Below the pieces are notes generated by a model, which did no database searches, was not told the DNA's origin, and saw only the letters and a list, made by a program, of their open reading frames with translations. Source: an uncultured Bacteroidia bacterium (GTDB lineage: Bacteria; Bacteroidota; Bacteroidia; Bacteroidales; UBA932). From it: a stretch of 64,000 nt of DNA. How positions within the stretch are numbered: the stretch's first letter is position 1; every line of letters begins with the position of its first letter. Of the stretch, positions 20,416-29,903 are shown piece by piece. The stretch is from assembly GCA_902798975.1 (NCBI GenBank), contig CADBYT010000002.1, forward strand, positions 49,890 to 113,889. The letters run 5' to 3'. Position numbers and translations under genes: made by a program.

Positions 20416-22488
20416 TCAGTCCGCGAAGACCATTTCGTCGAAGAGCCAGTCGGCGTGGCCGATCTCCCGCATCACGAAGAGCAGGTAGCGGATATCCAAG
20501 GAGATGTTGCGGCAATAATCCGGATCGAAAACGATGTCGCTCATCGTCCCCTCCCACACACGGTCGAAGTTGATGCCGATCAACTGCCCGTCCGCATTGA
20601 TCACCGGACTCCCGGAATTGCCGCCGGAGGTATGGTTCGTCGCCAGGAAGCAGACCGGCTGGGCCTCATGCCCGCCCTGGGCGTAAATGTCCCGCAGGAC
20701 CTGCGGAATGTCGTAGTCAAAGATTTCCGGATTATCCTTCTCCATGATACCCGTCAGGGTGGAAACGGGCGAATAATAGACCGCATCGGAAGGGCTGTAG
20801 CCCGCCACGTGGCCATAGGCGACGCGCAACGTCAGGTTGGCGTCCGGATAGAAGGCCTTGTCCGTCTCGAAGGCCATCTGCCCGCGCATGTAGTCGCGAT
20901 ACGCGAGACGGATCTCCCGGTCCAGGTCCGTGATCACGGGCTGCAATTCGCTCCGGTACCACTGGTAGAACGCATCGTAGAGGGCGAAGGCCGGGTCGGC
21001 CGTGACGGCCGCCAGATCCTCCTTCGTGAGGGCGCTCACGCGCTTCTGATCCGTAAAGAGCGAGCGGGAGAAAAGGGCATCCCGCCAGGCGGCCACGCTG
21101 CCGTAGGAGGCCAGTTGTTCCGTAAAGAAGGCCGGCTTGTAGCCGGGCGCCATCTTCCGGTCGAAGGCCTCCAGCATCGCCACGAAAATCTCCTTGTCGA
21201 TGGGCTGGTAATAATCCTTGAAGAACGACTCCGCCAGCTCTCCGACCGGCCTGCCGGCATCCAGCGCCGTCTTGACCTGGTTCGCGAACTGCAGCAGCTC
21301 CACCGTCCGGACGGTCTCGGTATAATACTCATAGGCACGGTAAACCGGATTGCGCTGCGCATAAAGGCCATGCAGGCGCTCCGGCAGGCCCTCATAAGCC
21401 GTTCCCGCCGCCCAGGCGGAAAAACGGCGCTCGTAGTCATCCTTGGCCGCAACGGTCTTCAGGCGCGCAATGCCCTTCGCCTCCCCCTGCCACTTCTTCC
21501 AGGCATTGGAGATGTTGGCGTACTTGGACGAGTACTGGATGCGGACCGCCTGGTCCTGCTCCATATACTTCCGCAGGATGTCCAGGCGCAGCGTGCGCAG
21601 GGCGATCTTCTCCGGATCGGAAACCTCGCCCACATAGCGGACGGCGTCGGAGGCCACGTACTCCTGCGTGCTGCCTGGGCAGCCGTAGACGAAGGTGAAG
21701 TCGCCCTCCTTCACGCCGGCACGCGAAACCGTAAAGAAACGCTTCGGCGTATACGGAATGTTATCTTCCGAATAATCAGCCGGTTCGTTATTCTTATCTG
21801 CATAAATGCGGAAGACGGAAAAGTCCCCCGTATGGCGGGGCCACATCCAGTTGTCCGTGTCGCCGCCGAACTTGCCGATCGACGAAGGCGGGGCGCCTAC
21901 CAAGCGCACGTCGCGATAGACCTTATAGACGAAGAGGAAGTACTGGTTGGCGTAATAGAGCGCCTCCACGCGGGCGCGGATTCCCTTGTCCGGATTCGCC
22001 ACCTGCCGCACGATCGCATCGCCGTTGACCTTGACCAGCGAGTCGCGCTGCGCCTCGCTCATCGAAGGCACATAACCCTTCAGCACCTGGTCCGTGACCT
22101 CGTCCATGCGCTCCAGGAAACTTACGGTCAGCCCCGGATTCGGAAGCTCTTCGCGGCGGGACATGGCCCAGAAGCCGTCTCTGAGGTAGTCATGCTCCAC
22201 GCTGCTGTGCTGCTGGATCTGGCTGTAGCCGCAATGGTGGTTGGTGAAGAGCAGGCCGTTGTTCGAAACGATTTCGCCCGTACAGCCCGAGCCGAACAGC
22301 ACCACGGCATCCTTCAGGGAGGCCTGGTTCACGCTGTAGACATCCTCCGCCGTCAGGCGGAAACCATGGGCCTGCATATCCTCGATGCGCTGCGAAATCA
22401 GCACCGGCAGCCACATGCCCTCGTCGGCCCGTGAAGGCTGGAAGACGGCCGCCAGACAGAGTGCCGTCAATATAAAGTATTTCTTCAT
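20416..22488 (-). CDS. S46 family dipeptidyl-peptidase (DPP7/DPP11 type)
   Basis: A 690-residue exported serine peptidase with a signal peptide (residues 1-21, cleavage after SRA) and the mature start DEGMWLP seen in this family. The chymotrypsin-fold triad includes His in LLFTNHHCGY (about residue 87) and Ser in NHTSGGNSGSPVINADG (about 627). It removes N-terminal dipeptides from oligopeptides in the periplasm, supplying amino-acid fermentation. DPP7 versus DPP11 specificity depends on one substrate-pocket residue I cannot place with confidence. It is 6 nt downstream of rmuC. Confidence 0.92.
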   Translation of the reverse strand: MKKYFILTALCLAAVFQPSRADEGMWLPVLISQRIEDMQAHGFRLTAEDVYSVNQASLKDAVVLFGSGCTGEIVSNNGLLFTNHHCGYSQIQQHSSVEHDYLRDGFWAMSRREELPNPGLTVSFLERMDEVTDQVLKGYVPSMSEAQRDSLVKVNGDAIVRQVANPDKGIRARVEALYYANQYFLFVYKVYRDVRLVGAPPSSIGKFGGDTDNWMWPRHTGDFSVFRIYADKNNEPADYSEDNIPYTPKRFFTVSRAGVKEGDFTFVYGCPGSTQEYVASDAVRYVGEVSDPEKIALRTLRLDILRKYMEQDQAVRIQYSSKYANISNAWKKWQGEAKGIARLKTVAAKDDYERRFSAWAAGTAYEGLPERLHGLYAQRNPVYRAYEYYTETVRTVELLQFANQVKTALDAGRPVGELAESFFKDYYQPIDKEIFVAMLEAFDRKMAPGYKPAFFTEQLASYGSVAAWRDALFSRSLFTDQKRVSALTKEDLAAVTADPAFALYDAFYQWYRSELQPVITDLDREIRLAYRDYMRGQMAFETDKAFYPDANLTLRVAYGHVAGYSPSDAVYYSPVSTLTGIMEKDNPEIFDYDIPQVLRDIYAQGGHEAQPVCFLATNHTSGGNSGSPVINADGQLIGINFDRVWEGTMSDIVFDPDYCRNISLDIRYLLFVMREIGHADWLFDEMVFAD

Positions 22489-22494
22489 ATAAAA

Positions 22495-23739
22495 TCAGTT
22501 ATCTGCTTCCCCTTCAGGAAGAGGTTTCTTTGGATTCTTCGGGACGCCAAGTTTGATCAGCTGGCGGGCGGAGGTCAGGATGGACTGGCCGGACTCATCA
22601 ATTTTGGCCGACACGGCGTCGTACTGCTTCATCGCTTCGCGCAGCTTCTCCCCCATCGTCGCATGGGCTTTGGAGAAGTCGTACACCCGGTCGATCATGT
22701 TCTGCGCCGCCTTGATGATCTTCTCCTGGTTGCGCACCTGGTCATAGTTGGTCCATGCGATGCGTATCATCCGCAGGAAGGGCATCAGCGTCTCCTCCGT
22801 CGCCAGCAGCACGCCCTGGGCGTACGCCTCGTTGAAGATGTTGGGGGCGAGCGATTTGGCGAGCTGCAGCGAGCCGTAGTTCGGCACGAACATCACCACG
22901 TAATCCAGGGTTTTGCAGCCTTCGCGGATGTAATGCGGGTAGCGCTTGCCGGAAAGGTCCTTGATCTGCGCGCGAATGGCCTGCAGGTTGCGCTGCGCGG
23001 CTTCGTCCTTCGCGGCCGGGTCCTCGGCGGCGAACCAGTCGGAATAGGCATCCAGCGACACCTTGGCGTCGATGATCACTTCCGTCTTGTCCGGGTAATG
23101 CAGGATGTAGTCGGGGCGCATACGCTTGCTGCTGTCATCGTTGTGCACCGTCTGACCGAGCGCGTCGCGCAGCGTCTCCTCCCGGTCGAAGTCGCGGCCT
23201 TCGACCATGCCTTCATTCACCAGCATGTTGTAAAGGATGACCTCGCCCCAGCCGCCGGCGGTCTTGTTCTGGCCCTTCAGGGCAGAAGCCAGGTTGTCCG
23301 CCTTGGCGCCGATGCTGGAAGTCTGGTGCTGGAGGTTCTTGACGGCCTGCTCCATCGCCTCCTTCATCTGTGCCGTGCCCTCGGTCTGGGATTTCCGCTG
23401 GGCCGCGAACGCCTCCTGCATCGCCTTCAGGTCCTTCCCGAGGTTGCCGGAGATGTTCTGGAAGGTCTCCTCCGCCTTCTTGGAGATGGCCTCCTCGCGC
23501 TGCTTGAGCAGCTTCTCCGTCTCGGCGGTCATCTGGCTGCGTATGCCTTCGATCTGCTGCTGGAGCGCCTTCTCGTTCGTTTCGCGGATCAGCTGCAGTG
23601 CCTTCTCGTTGGCCTCCGCATCGCTCCGGCGCAGGGCCTGGGCCGTCCGGACTTCCGCGTCCTTGCGGACAATCACAATCACCAGCACAGCGATGACCAG
23701 CACCGAAGCACCCAGGATGATATAGCTTGTCAATTCCAT
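22495..23739 (-). CDS. rmuC: DNA recombination protein RmuC
   Basis: A 414-residue protein with an N-terminal membrane anchor (TSYIILGASVLVIAVLVIVIV), a long coiled coil (about residues 30-160) and the RmuC nuclease-like domain: GGWGEVILYNMLVNEGM, MRPDYILHYPDKTEVIIDAKVSLDAY and FVPNYGSLQLA. ATG 23739 is used; an upstream-extended frame would be antisense to the next gene. RmuC limits inversions at short repeats, of interest in a region rich in deletion scars. Confidence 0.93.
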   Translation of the reverse strand: MELTSYIILGASVLVIAVLVIVIVRKDAEVRTAQALRRSDAEANEKALQLIRETNEKALQQQIEGIRSQMTAETEKLLKQREEAISKKAEETFQNISGNLGKDLKAMQEAFAAQRKSQTEGTAQMKEAMEQAVKNLQHQTSSIGAKADNLASALKGQNKTAGGWGEVILYNMLVNEGMVEGRDFDREETLRDALGQTVHNDDSSKRMRPDYILHYPDKTEVIIDAKVSLDAYSDWFAAEDPAAKDEAAQRNLQAIRAQIKDLSGKRYPHYIREGCKTLDYVVMFVPNYGSLQLAKSLAPNIFNEAYAQGVLLATEETLMPFLRMIRIAWTNYDQVRNQEKIIKAAQNMIDRVYDFSKAHATMGEKLREAMKQYDAVSAKIDESGQSILTSARQLIKLGVPKNPKKPLPEGEADN

Positions 23740-23803
23740 TTCATCATTTTTTATGAGGATGCAATTTACAAAAAAATCCCTAACTTGCAGAAAAAAACAG
23801 CCC

Positions 23804-24478
23804 ATGAAGAAATCCGCCCGTATCGCCGGTTTCCTGTTCTTAGCCCTGTCCCTGACCGATGTCGTCCCCCTCTGTTTCGGCATCGGGAGCATCCATCCCC
23901 TGGTCAAGCCTTTCCTGATCCCGTCCCTTGCTGCGGCCGCCCTGTTCTCGCTGCTTCCGGAGCATAAGGGACGGCAGACCGTCCTGCTCGCCCTCGGTAT
24001 GGCCCTCCACGCGGCAGGCGACATCCTGCTGATCTTCGACTCCCGGGGTTTCATCTGGTTCGCGGCCGGGCTGGCCGCTTTCCTGCTCGGGCATTTCTGC
24101 TATATAGCGGTGCTGCTGCACAAGATGGGCCGCCTGCGGGGCTGGAAGGAGATTTTCACCTGGATCATCCCCATGCTCGCCTTTCCCATCATCTCCGTCT
24201 TCGAGGTCCAGGGCGCTCTCCGCATCGTCCTTGCCGTCTACGCCGCCACGCTGTTCTACGTGACCGCCAGCGGCGGCCTGTGGATCCTGCGCGGGCGCAA
24301 GCTGGGCTGGCGCATCCTCGCCGGCGGCCTGTTTTTCATCGTCTCGGACACCATGCTTGCGCTACACGCCTTCAACGGGGTGGATTTCCCCCTGCGCCAC
24401 TCCGCCGTGATGGGCTCCTACCTCTTCGCCGAATGGTTGCTGGTCAGCGGTATGGTACGGCAGCGTTTTTTTGATTAA
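23804..24478 (+). CDS. YhhN family (lysoplasmalogenase-like) membrane protein
   Basis: A 224-residue protein with about eight membrane helices. The paired Asp-containing motifs of the YhhN/TMEM86 family are seen as ALGMALHAAGDILLIFDSRGF (about residues 75-95) and LFFIVSDTMLALHAF (about 187-201). Human TMEM86B hydrolyses lysoplasmalogen; the bacterial substrate is unproved. ATG 23804 is chosen because upstream codons lie in the divergent promoter region shared with rmuC. Confidence 0.85.
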   Translation: MKKSARIAGFLFLALSLTDVVPLCFGIGSIHPLVKPFLIPSLAAAALFSLLPEHKGRQTVLLALGMALHAAGDILLIFDSRGFIWFAAGLAAFLLGHFCYIAVLLHKMGRLRGWKEIFTWIIPMLAFPIISVFEVQGALRIVLAVYAATLFYVTASGGLWILRGRKLGWRILAGGLFFIVSDTMLALHAFNGVDFPLRHSAVMGSYLFAEWLLVSGMVRQRFFD

Positions 24479-24487
24479 CTTTGGAAC

Positions 24488-25492
24488 GTGAAAAAATATA
24501 ATATCCTGCGACCGGAAGCCGCCACGTCATTCGGTGACGCCATCGCTTCCCTGCTTGAAAAACTAACTGCATACTTCCTTGCGGAGACCGGCGAAGGCCG
24601 GCATCCGGTATTCGTACGCTTCTTCCTGAGCGACGCCCAGAACCAGGTCGACGCCCTGCGGACCGCCCTGGACGATTGTCCGTGGGCCGGCATCGCCACC
24701 TCGATGGTGGAGCAGCCGCCCCTCGACGGCAGCCGCGTCGTCGCGCTCGCACTGACGGACTCCGCCTGCCCCAACTGGCTGTTCCACAGCCTGCGCCTCA
24801 GCGAAGAAGAAGCCGCCGGAAAAGACTCCTACGCGCAGGCGCGCCTGCTTTTTGACAAGTATCTCGACCGCATCCGCCCGCTCGGGCTGGAGCTCAAGAC
24901 GCACTGCGTCCGCACCTGGATCTACGTCCGCGACATTGACGCCAACTACGCCGGGCTCGTGAAGGCCCGCAACGACGTGTTCGACGCCGAAGGGCTCAGC
25001 CATGACACCCATTACATCGCTTCCACCGGCATCGGCGGAGCCACGGAAGGGCGCAGCGCCGTCGTTGCCATCGACTTCCTGACCTGTCCCGACATTCAGG
25101 AGACGGACAAGACCTACCTCAAGGCCCTGTCGCATCTCAGCCCAACGCACGATTACGGCGTAGCGTTCGAGCGGGGTGTCCGCCTCTCCGACGGGCAGAT
25201 CTTCATCAGCGGCACCGCCAGCATCGACCACCGCGGAAAGGTCCTTTACGAGGGGGATGTGCTCGCCCAGGCAGACCGCCTGCTCGAGAATATCTCCACC
25301 CTGCTTGCCGAGGGAGGCTCCTCCCTGGCGCAGATCCCCTACTTCGTCATCTATCTTCGGGACATCTCCGACTACGCTCTCATCGACGCTTACATGGAGC
25401 GCCGCTTCCCAGGCATCCCGCGCGTCCTGCTTGAAGCACGCGTCTGCCGGCCGACCTGGCTGATCGAAATGGAAGTCGAGACGAATGGATAA
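24488..25492 (+). CDS. RidA/YjgF-fold protein, chorismatase-like length
   Basis: A 334-residue protein starting with GTG (24488), read from the fit of VKKYNILRPEA and the 9-nt spacing from the previous stop. The C-terminal 140 residues are a RidA/YjgF domain (AFERGVRLSDGQIFISGTASIDHRGKVLYEG, then ISTLLAEGGSSLAQIPYFVIYLRD). The N-terminal half resembles the extra domain of chorismatase-type proteins (FkbO/Hyg5). Without a residue-level alignment I cannot claim chorismate hydrolysis. Its last 8 nt overlap the remnant that follows. Confidence 0.7.
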   Translation: MKKYNILRPEAATSFGDAIASLLEKLTAYFLAETGEGRHPVFVRFFLSDAQNQVDALRTALDDCPWAGIATSMVEQPPLDGSRVVALALTDSACPNWLFHSLRLSEEEAAGKDSYAQARLLFDKYLDRIRPLGLELKTHCVRTWIYVRDIDANYAGLVKARNDVFDAEGLSHDTHYIASTGIGGATEGRSAVVAIDFLTCPDIQETDKTYLKALSHLSPTHDYGVAFERGVRLSDGQIFISGTASIDHRGKVLYEGDVLAQADRLLENISTLLAEGGSSLAQIPYFVIYLRDISDYALIDAYMERRFPGIPRVLLEARVCRPTWLIEMEVETNG

Positions 25493-25993
25493 CGGTATCA
25501 ACAAGATATCGTGGCGCGAGCGCATTGGCTTGGGCTCCGGCGAACTCGCGGAGAACCTCATTTACCAGACGGTCAGCATCTGGCTGCTCTTTTTCTACAC
25601 CAACGTATTCGGGCTGAAGCCGGAGGTGGTCACCTACGGCGAATACACGACCGGCCGGCCTTCGGCACGCACCTGGACGTAGTCAACATGATCACTTCGC
25701 CGCAGCGCTATTTCCGCAACGACGCATTCCTGGACGAATGTTTCGCCAAGCTGAAGGGGACTATCTGCAGCTGCCATCTCAAGGATATCCGCCTGCGGGA
25801 GGAATACACCTTCCAGCTGGAGGAAACGGCCTGCGGCGCGGGTTCGCTGGACCTGGAACGCTATGCACGGCTGGCCAGCGCGGAGCGGCCGCGCCTGCCC
25901 ATGATCATCGAGCACCTGGACGACGACAAAGCGTACCTCGCGAGCGTGGAATACGTTCAAAGGCGCCTGTGCGCCTATCTCGACGCGCGGTAG
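25485..25993 (+). pseudogene. Deletion scar joining a GPH sugar symporter start to a sugar isomerase/epimerase end
   Basis: The first frame (25485-25682) opens with NKISWRERIGLGSGELAENL and WLLFFYTNVFGL, the unmistakable N-terminus of a GPH/MelB-type cation symporter, and stops after 65 residues. Its last part, VVTYGEYTTGR, resembles a motif that sits hundreds of residues further on in these transporters, so the middle seems lost. From about 25645 another frame reads FGTHLDVVNMITSP to the stop at 25993, the last 110 residues of a xylose-isomerase-like TIM-barrel protein with metal-binding residues in HLDVVN and SCHLKD. Neither half can be a working protein. Confidence 0.82.
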
Positions 25994-26013
25994 GTCCAGG
26001 CATAGAGGGCCTG

Positions 26014-26940
26014 TCAAAGACGGATGTGTTCTTTCCGGACGGCAGCTTCCAGCAAAGTCCCCGGTATGATGGACTTGACGGCCTGGACCACGACGTTCAG
26101 CAAAGATTCGTGGATGTAGTCCTTGCGGATGGCCAGGCAGATCGTACGTTTGGGTTCGGGATTCACGATGGGCCGCAGATTCTTCTGCATGCTGAACAGG
26201 ATCAGATCGACGTGCGTTTCCGGGATCATCGTGAGTCCGCCGTTTTCGTTCACGATCTGGATCAGGGTTCCCACACGCCCGCCTTCGAAGTAATGTTCGT
26301 AGTTGACGGCTTCCGACTCGGGAAGGGAGGTGGTGTCCAGCAAGCGTACGCCGCCTTTCATGATCCAGACAGGACGACCGGTCAACCTGCGGGCCTGAAG
26401 GGTTTCGCAGGCGTAGTCGGGATCCTTTTCAGACACATAGGCAAAATAACGTTCCGTCCAGAGCGGGATTTCCAGCAGTTCCGGGTCGCCTGCCGGCGAG
26501 GACAGGATGCCCATGTCGATTTCCGCCTTGTGCAGGCGTTCACGTATGGTATCGCTCATCATTTCCTGCGTCATCAGAGAGATGGCAGGGTAATGGGCGC
26601 CGATGTACTTAAAGAGACCCGGGACCAGGATGGGAGCGACGGTCGAAATGAGGGCGATCTTCAGGGGACCGGACAGAAGTTCCTTCTCGGAACGGGTCAT
26701 TTCGGTGATCTGCGCCGCATTGTAGAGAACGACTTTCGCCTTGTCAATGATCTTTCGGCCCATCCCGGTGGGCACCACCGGATGGGCGTCCCGGTCGAAG
26801 AGGATTACGTCCAGTTCATCTTCCAACTTCTTGACCATCAGGCTCAGCGTGGACTGGGTGAGCTCGCAGGCCTCGGCGGCCTTCCCGAAATGCCGGTACT
26901 GGTCGATGGCCACGATGTATCGGAGTTGCTGAAGTGTCAT
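26014..26940 (-). CDS. LysR-family regulator resembling OxyR but lacking the redox cysteines
   Basis: A 308-residue LysR protein. MTLQQLRYIVAIDQYRHFGKAAEACELTQSTLSLMVKKLEDEL is the winged HTH, followed by a linker helix and a periplasmic-binding-like effector domain. The sequence is nearest to Bacteroidetes OxyR-type regulators, but the loop that holds the peroxide-sensing Cys pair reads PVWIMKGGVRLLDTTSLPES without Cys. The three Cys present are elsewhere. It is divergent from the trkH-like gene with a 94-nt intergenic region; a TATCTTTG box on the minus strand lies at 26967-26974. Confidence 0.85.
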   Translation of the reverse strand: MTLQQLRYIVAIDQYRHFGKAAEACELTQSTLSLMVKKLEDELDVILFDRDAHPVVPTGMGRKIIDKAKVVLYNAAQITEMTRSEKELLSGPLKIALISTVAPILVPGLFKYIGAHYPAISLMTQEMMSDTIRERLHKAEIDMGILSSPAGDPELLEIPLWTERYFAYVSEKDPDYACETLQARRLTGRPVWIMKGGVRLLDTTSLPESEAVNYEHYFEGGRVGTLIQIVNENGGLTMIPETHVDLILFSMQKNLRPIVNPEPKRTICLAIRKDYIHESLLNVVVQAVKSIIPGTLLEAAVRKEHIRL

Positions 26941-26986
26941 GCCTTGTTTGATTGAAAATATCAATGCAAAGATAAAAATTTTTGTA

Positions 26987-27017
26987 TTGATAAATGACAC
27001 GGGGCACCCTATTTTTG
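26987..27017 (+). promoter_or_regulatory. Promoter of the TrkH-like gene
   Basis: TTG (26987-26989), a 20-nt spacer and TATTTTTG (27010-27017) fit the Bacteroidetes consensus 18 nt before ATG 27035. It lies in the region shared with the divergent LysR gene, so the regulator may bind here. Confidence 0.65.
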
Positions 27018-27034
27018 CACGGTTTTTTTCGGAA

Positions 27035-28486
27035 ATGAACGCAAAGGTCATTATCTGGTACGTCGGCGTGGCACTGCTCCTGATCAGTGCACTGATGACC
27101 GTGTCCGGCATCATTGCCTGCTATACGCCCGGGGACCCCAGCCGGGTTCCCCTGTTCTTCTCGGCCTTCATCACCTGCATCGTCGGATTCTTTCCGCTCA
27201 TCTTCATCCGCAGCGACGCCCATAAGCTCAATTTCCGGGAAGCCAACGGCATTGTCGTCGCCTCCTGGCTGTTCGGCTGCCTTTTCGGAATGCTTCCTTA
27301 TTATTTTTATGGCGGCGACTTCAATCTCGTGAATGCGCTCTTCGAGAGCGTCTCCGGCTTCACGACCACCGGCGCTTCCATCCTCACCGACATTGAGGCG
27401 CTGCCGCGCGGACTCCAGTTCTGGCGGATCGCCACGGCCTGGGTGGGCGGTATCGGAATCGTCACCCTGTTTTCGCGCCTGATGTTCGGACGGGCGGACC
27501 AGTCCAAACTGTCCGGTTCCACCATTTCCACCCTGGCCCGCCAGAGCATGTCGGGCGCCCGGAGCGAATTCTTCGCCAACCGTATCCTCGTGACCTACAT
27601 CGTCCTCACGCTGCTAACTCTTTTCGCTCTGAAGGTCACGGGGTTAGGATGGTTTGATGCCGTAACGACGGCCATGTCGGCCTGCAGCACCTGCGGGTTC
27701 TGCAACGGCAACGCCAGCATCGCCACATTCGGCAATCCTGCCGCCGAAGTGGTCCTGATCATCGCCATGCTGGCCTCGGGAGCCAATTTCAGTCTCATTT
27801 TCCTGACCTTCGTAGACGGCAGCCACAAAAACATCCTCAAGTCGGAGGTTTTCCGGATATTCTTCGGGCTAGTCGCCTTGTGCACCGTGCTGATCACCGT
27901 GGACCTGTTGACCGGCGGCGGATACAGCTCGGTCGGCGTGGCGCTGCGGGATGCGGCATTCCAGGTGGCGTCCATCTCCACCACGACGGGATTCGCGACG
28001 CAGGACACCACCCTGTGGCCGACCCTCTCGATGGGAATCCTGGTCATCTGTTCCCTCTTCTGCGGCTGCAGCGGCTCCACTTCGGGCGGCATCAAGATGG
28101 ACCGGCTCATTCTGGCCGTCAAAGGAATCAGCAGGAAGATGCGCAACTTCATGAATCCCAGCGCCGTCTATACCGTCCGCCTGGACGGAAGCGCCAGCAG
28201 CGACCAGCAGGTGAACGAGGTGTACGGCTTCATTTTCTGCTACCTGGTCATCCTGGCAGCCGGCGGGATTGTCAATATGGCCGGCGGCCTGGATTTCACG
28301 ACTTCGCTCACGGCCTCCATCGCCTGCATCGGCAATGTCGGCCCCGGTTTCGGGGCGGTCGGCTCCATGGCGAACTACGGCGATTTCCCCGCCCTGCTCA
28401 AGGTCTCCGGGATGCTGGAGATGCTCATCGGACGTCTGGAAATCTTCCCGATCCTGTATTTGTTCCAGGGCTTCCGGAAGTCCTGA
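27035..28486 (+). CDS. TrkH family potassium uptake channel
   Basis: A 483-residue membrane protein with four M1-P-M2 repeats. Selectivity-filter loops are visible: SVSGFTTTGASIL, MSACSTCGFCNGN, ASISTTTGFATQD and CIGNVGPGFG. NKVIIWYVG at the N-terminus starts the two leading helices. It imports K+, normally together with a TrkA-type regulatory protein, which is not adjacent. ATG 27035 is preferred to codons inside the promoter. Upstream initiation would put sequence into the LysR start. Confidence 0.92.
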   Translation: MNAKVIIWYVGVALLLISALMTVSGIIACYTPGDPSRVPLFFSAFITCIVGFFPLIFIRSDAHKLNFREANGIVVASWLFGCLFGMLPYYFYGGDFNLVNALFESVSGFTTTGASILTDIEALPRGLQFWRIATAWVGGIGIVTLFSRLMFGRADQSKLSGSTISTLARQSMSGARSEFFANRILVTYIVLTLLTLFALKVTGLGWFDAVTTAMSACSTCGFCNGNASIATFGNPAAEVVLIIAMLASGANFSLIFLTFVDGSHKNILKSEVFRIFFGLVALCTVLITVDLLTGGGYSSVGVALRDAAFQVASISTTTGFATQDTTLWPTLSMGILVICSLFCGCSGSTSGGIKMDRLILAVKGISRKMRNFMNPSAVYTVRLDGSASSDQQVNEVYGFIFCYLVILAAGGIVNMAGGLDFTTSLTASIACIGNVGPGFGAVGSMANYGDFPALLKVSGMLEMLIGRLEIFPILYLFQGFRKS

Positions 28487-28496
28487 CGGGCGCGGC

Positions 28497-29435
28497 TTAT
28501 GCCCGGTACTTCTTTCCCGGGAAGAATTTGGACACCTCCCGGCAGTAGCGGTCGTATTCGGGATATTTCGCGGAGCTGATTTCCTCTGCGAAGGCACTGC
28601 TGCCCAGGAAAAGGACGATCAACAGCAGGGCACCGATGATGCTCCAGTTGAAGATGCCGATGCCGCCGGCCACGGAGAAGAGGTAGAATGCACACCAGGT
28701 ACCCTGTTCGGCAAAATAATTGGGATGACGGCTGCGGCTCCAGAGCCCGACGGTATTGAATCCCTTGTCGTAAGGCGACGGCAGCTCATTCAGGCACTTC
28801 CCCGCCTTGAGCATCTTCCACTTGGCCGTCTGGAAGGCCCACTGCTGCTCGTCGGCGACGGTCTCATACACGACAAAGCCCAGCATCAGCACGGCCGCGA
28901 GGGCGTCAACCCAGCCGAACGGCACCGTCACGTTCATCAACACCAGCGCCGGGAAAGTGATCATCAGCACCAGGGCATTCTGATAGATACTGATGAAGAA
29001 AAGATTGAAGATCATCCACTTCCAATGCGGCTGGAATTCCTTCTTCGCGCGCAGCACCGACCAGCGATAATCCTCTTCCCCCTCCCAGAATTTGAGTCTG
29101 TAGGCTCCTTTCCGGCCGAAGTTAAAGGTGAGTCGGCAGCCCCAGACCGTAGCCAGCACGGCCATCACGACCAGGCGCGACATCATGCCACCCCGAACGG
29201 CAATCACCCAGGTATAGGCGATGGGAAGCAGGCTCCAAAGCTTGTCCATCTGGCTGTTGTTGCCGGTCAGTTCGCCGACGACAAAGCAAAAGAGGGCGCT
29301 ACCACCCATAATGAGACCGAGGATCCTGAGTGTGTCCAGCTGGGATGCGTCGAGGGCCGGTCCCACGAAAATATAAAGCAACGGGCACGCGACAACGGAG
29401 ATCACGATGAGGGTTCCTACAAGTTTGATATTCAT
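28497..29435 (-). CDS. DUF1295 membrane protein (steroid 5-alpha-reductase-like)
   Basis: A 312-residue membrane protein with about eight helices. The C-terminal block GLWSRSRHPNYFAEQGTWCAFYLF and KYPEYDRYCREVSKFFP are the conserved cofactor-binding motifs of the DUF1295/steroid reductase superfamily; GELTGNNSQMDKLWSLLPIAY and WGCRLTFNFGRKGAY complete the family pattern. Members reduce or methylate lipids using NADPH or AdoMet; the substrate is unknown. It converges on the trkH-like gene with a 10-nt gap. Confidence 0.88.
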   Translation of the reverse strand: MNIKLVGTLIVISVVACPLLYIFVGPALDASQLDTLRILGLIMGGSALFCFVVGELTGNNSQMDKLWSLLPIAYTWVIAVRGGMMSRLVVMAVLATVWGCRLTFNFGRKGAYRLKFWEGEEDYRWSVLRAKKEFQPHWKWMIFNLFFISIYQNALVLMITFPALVLMNVTVPFGWVDALAAVLMLGFVVYETVADEQQWAFQTAKWKMLKAGKCLNELPSPYDKGFNTVGLWSRSRHPNYFAEQGTWCAFYLFSVAGGIGIFNWSIIGALLLIVLFLGSSAFAEEISSAKYPEYDRYCREVSKFFPGKKYRA

Positions 29436-29506
29436 GGATACCTGGTTTAGAATTGGGGCAAAGATACGAAAAATGACTATATTTGGGTATTCAACTCACA
29501 ATTGGT

Positions 29507-29890
29507 ATGAAAGCAATCCACACAGATAAGGCTCCGGCGGCCATCGGCCCCTACAGCCAGGCCATCGACAGCGGCGCGGGCATCGTGTTCGTGTCCGGAC
29601 AACTCCCCATCAATCCGGCTACCGGCGCATTTCCCGAAGGCGGGATCCAGGAGCAGACCCGGCAGAGCCTCAGCAACGCCAGGGCCATCCTGGAAGCGGC
29701 CGGCCTCGGCCTGCAGCACGTCGTCAAAACGACTGTGTTCCTCGCTGACATGGCGGACTTCGCCGCCATGAACGAAGTGTACGCCCAATTCTTCGCCGCT
29801 CCCTTCCCGGCCCGGAGCGCCGTGGCGGTCAAAACGCTGCCCAAGGGCGCCCTGGTGGAGATTGAGTGCATTGCTGCAAAGAATCAGTAA
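29507..29890 (+). CDS. ridA: RidA family enamine/imine deaminase
   Basis: A 127-residue protein, the standard RidA length. IHTDKAPAAIGPYSQAI, IVFVSGQLPINPATG and SAVAVKTLPKGALVEIECIA include the conserved Arg (in FPARSAVAV) and Glu needed for hydrolysis of reactive enamines released by pyridoxal enzymes. ATG 29507 is used. A TATATTTG -7 box at 29478-29485 with a TTG at 29453 forms a likely promoter. It is 13 nt before a carboxylesterase gene. Confidence 0.93.
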   Translation: MKAIHTDKAPAAIGPYSQAIDSGAGIVFVSGQLPINPATGAFPEGGIQEQTRQSLSNARAILEAAGLGLQHVVKTTVFLADMADFAAMNEVYAQFFAAPFPARSAVAVKTLPKGALVEIECIAAKNQ

Positions 29891-29903
29891 ATCTAATCAT
29901 ACA

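Noticed and set aside
24488-25492. Firm chorismatase assignment
   Set aside because: Length and fold are compatible, but catalytic residues could not be placed by eye, so only the RidA/YjgF fold is claimed.
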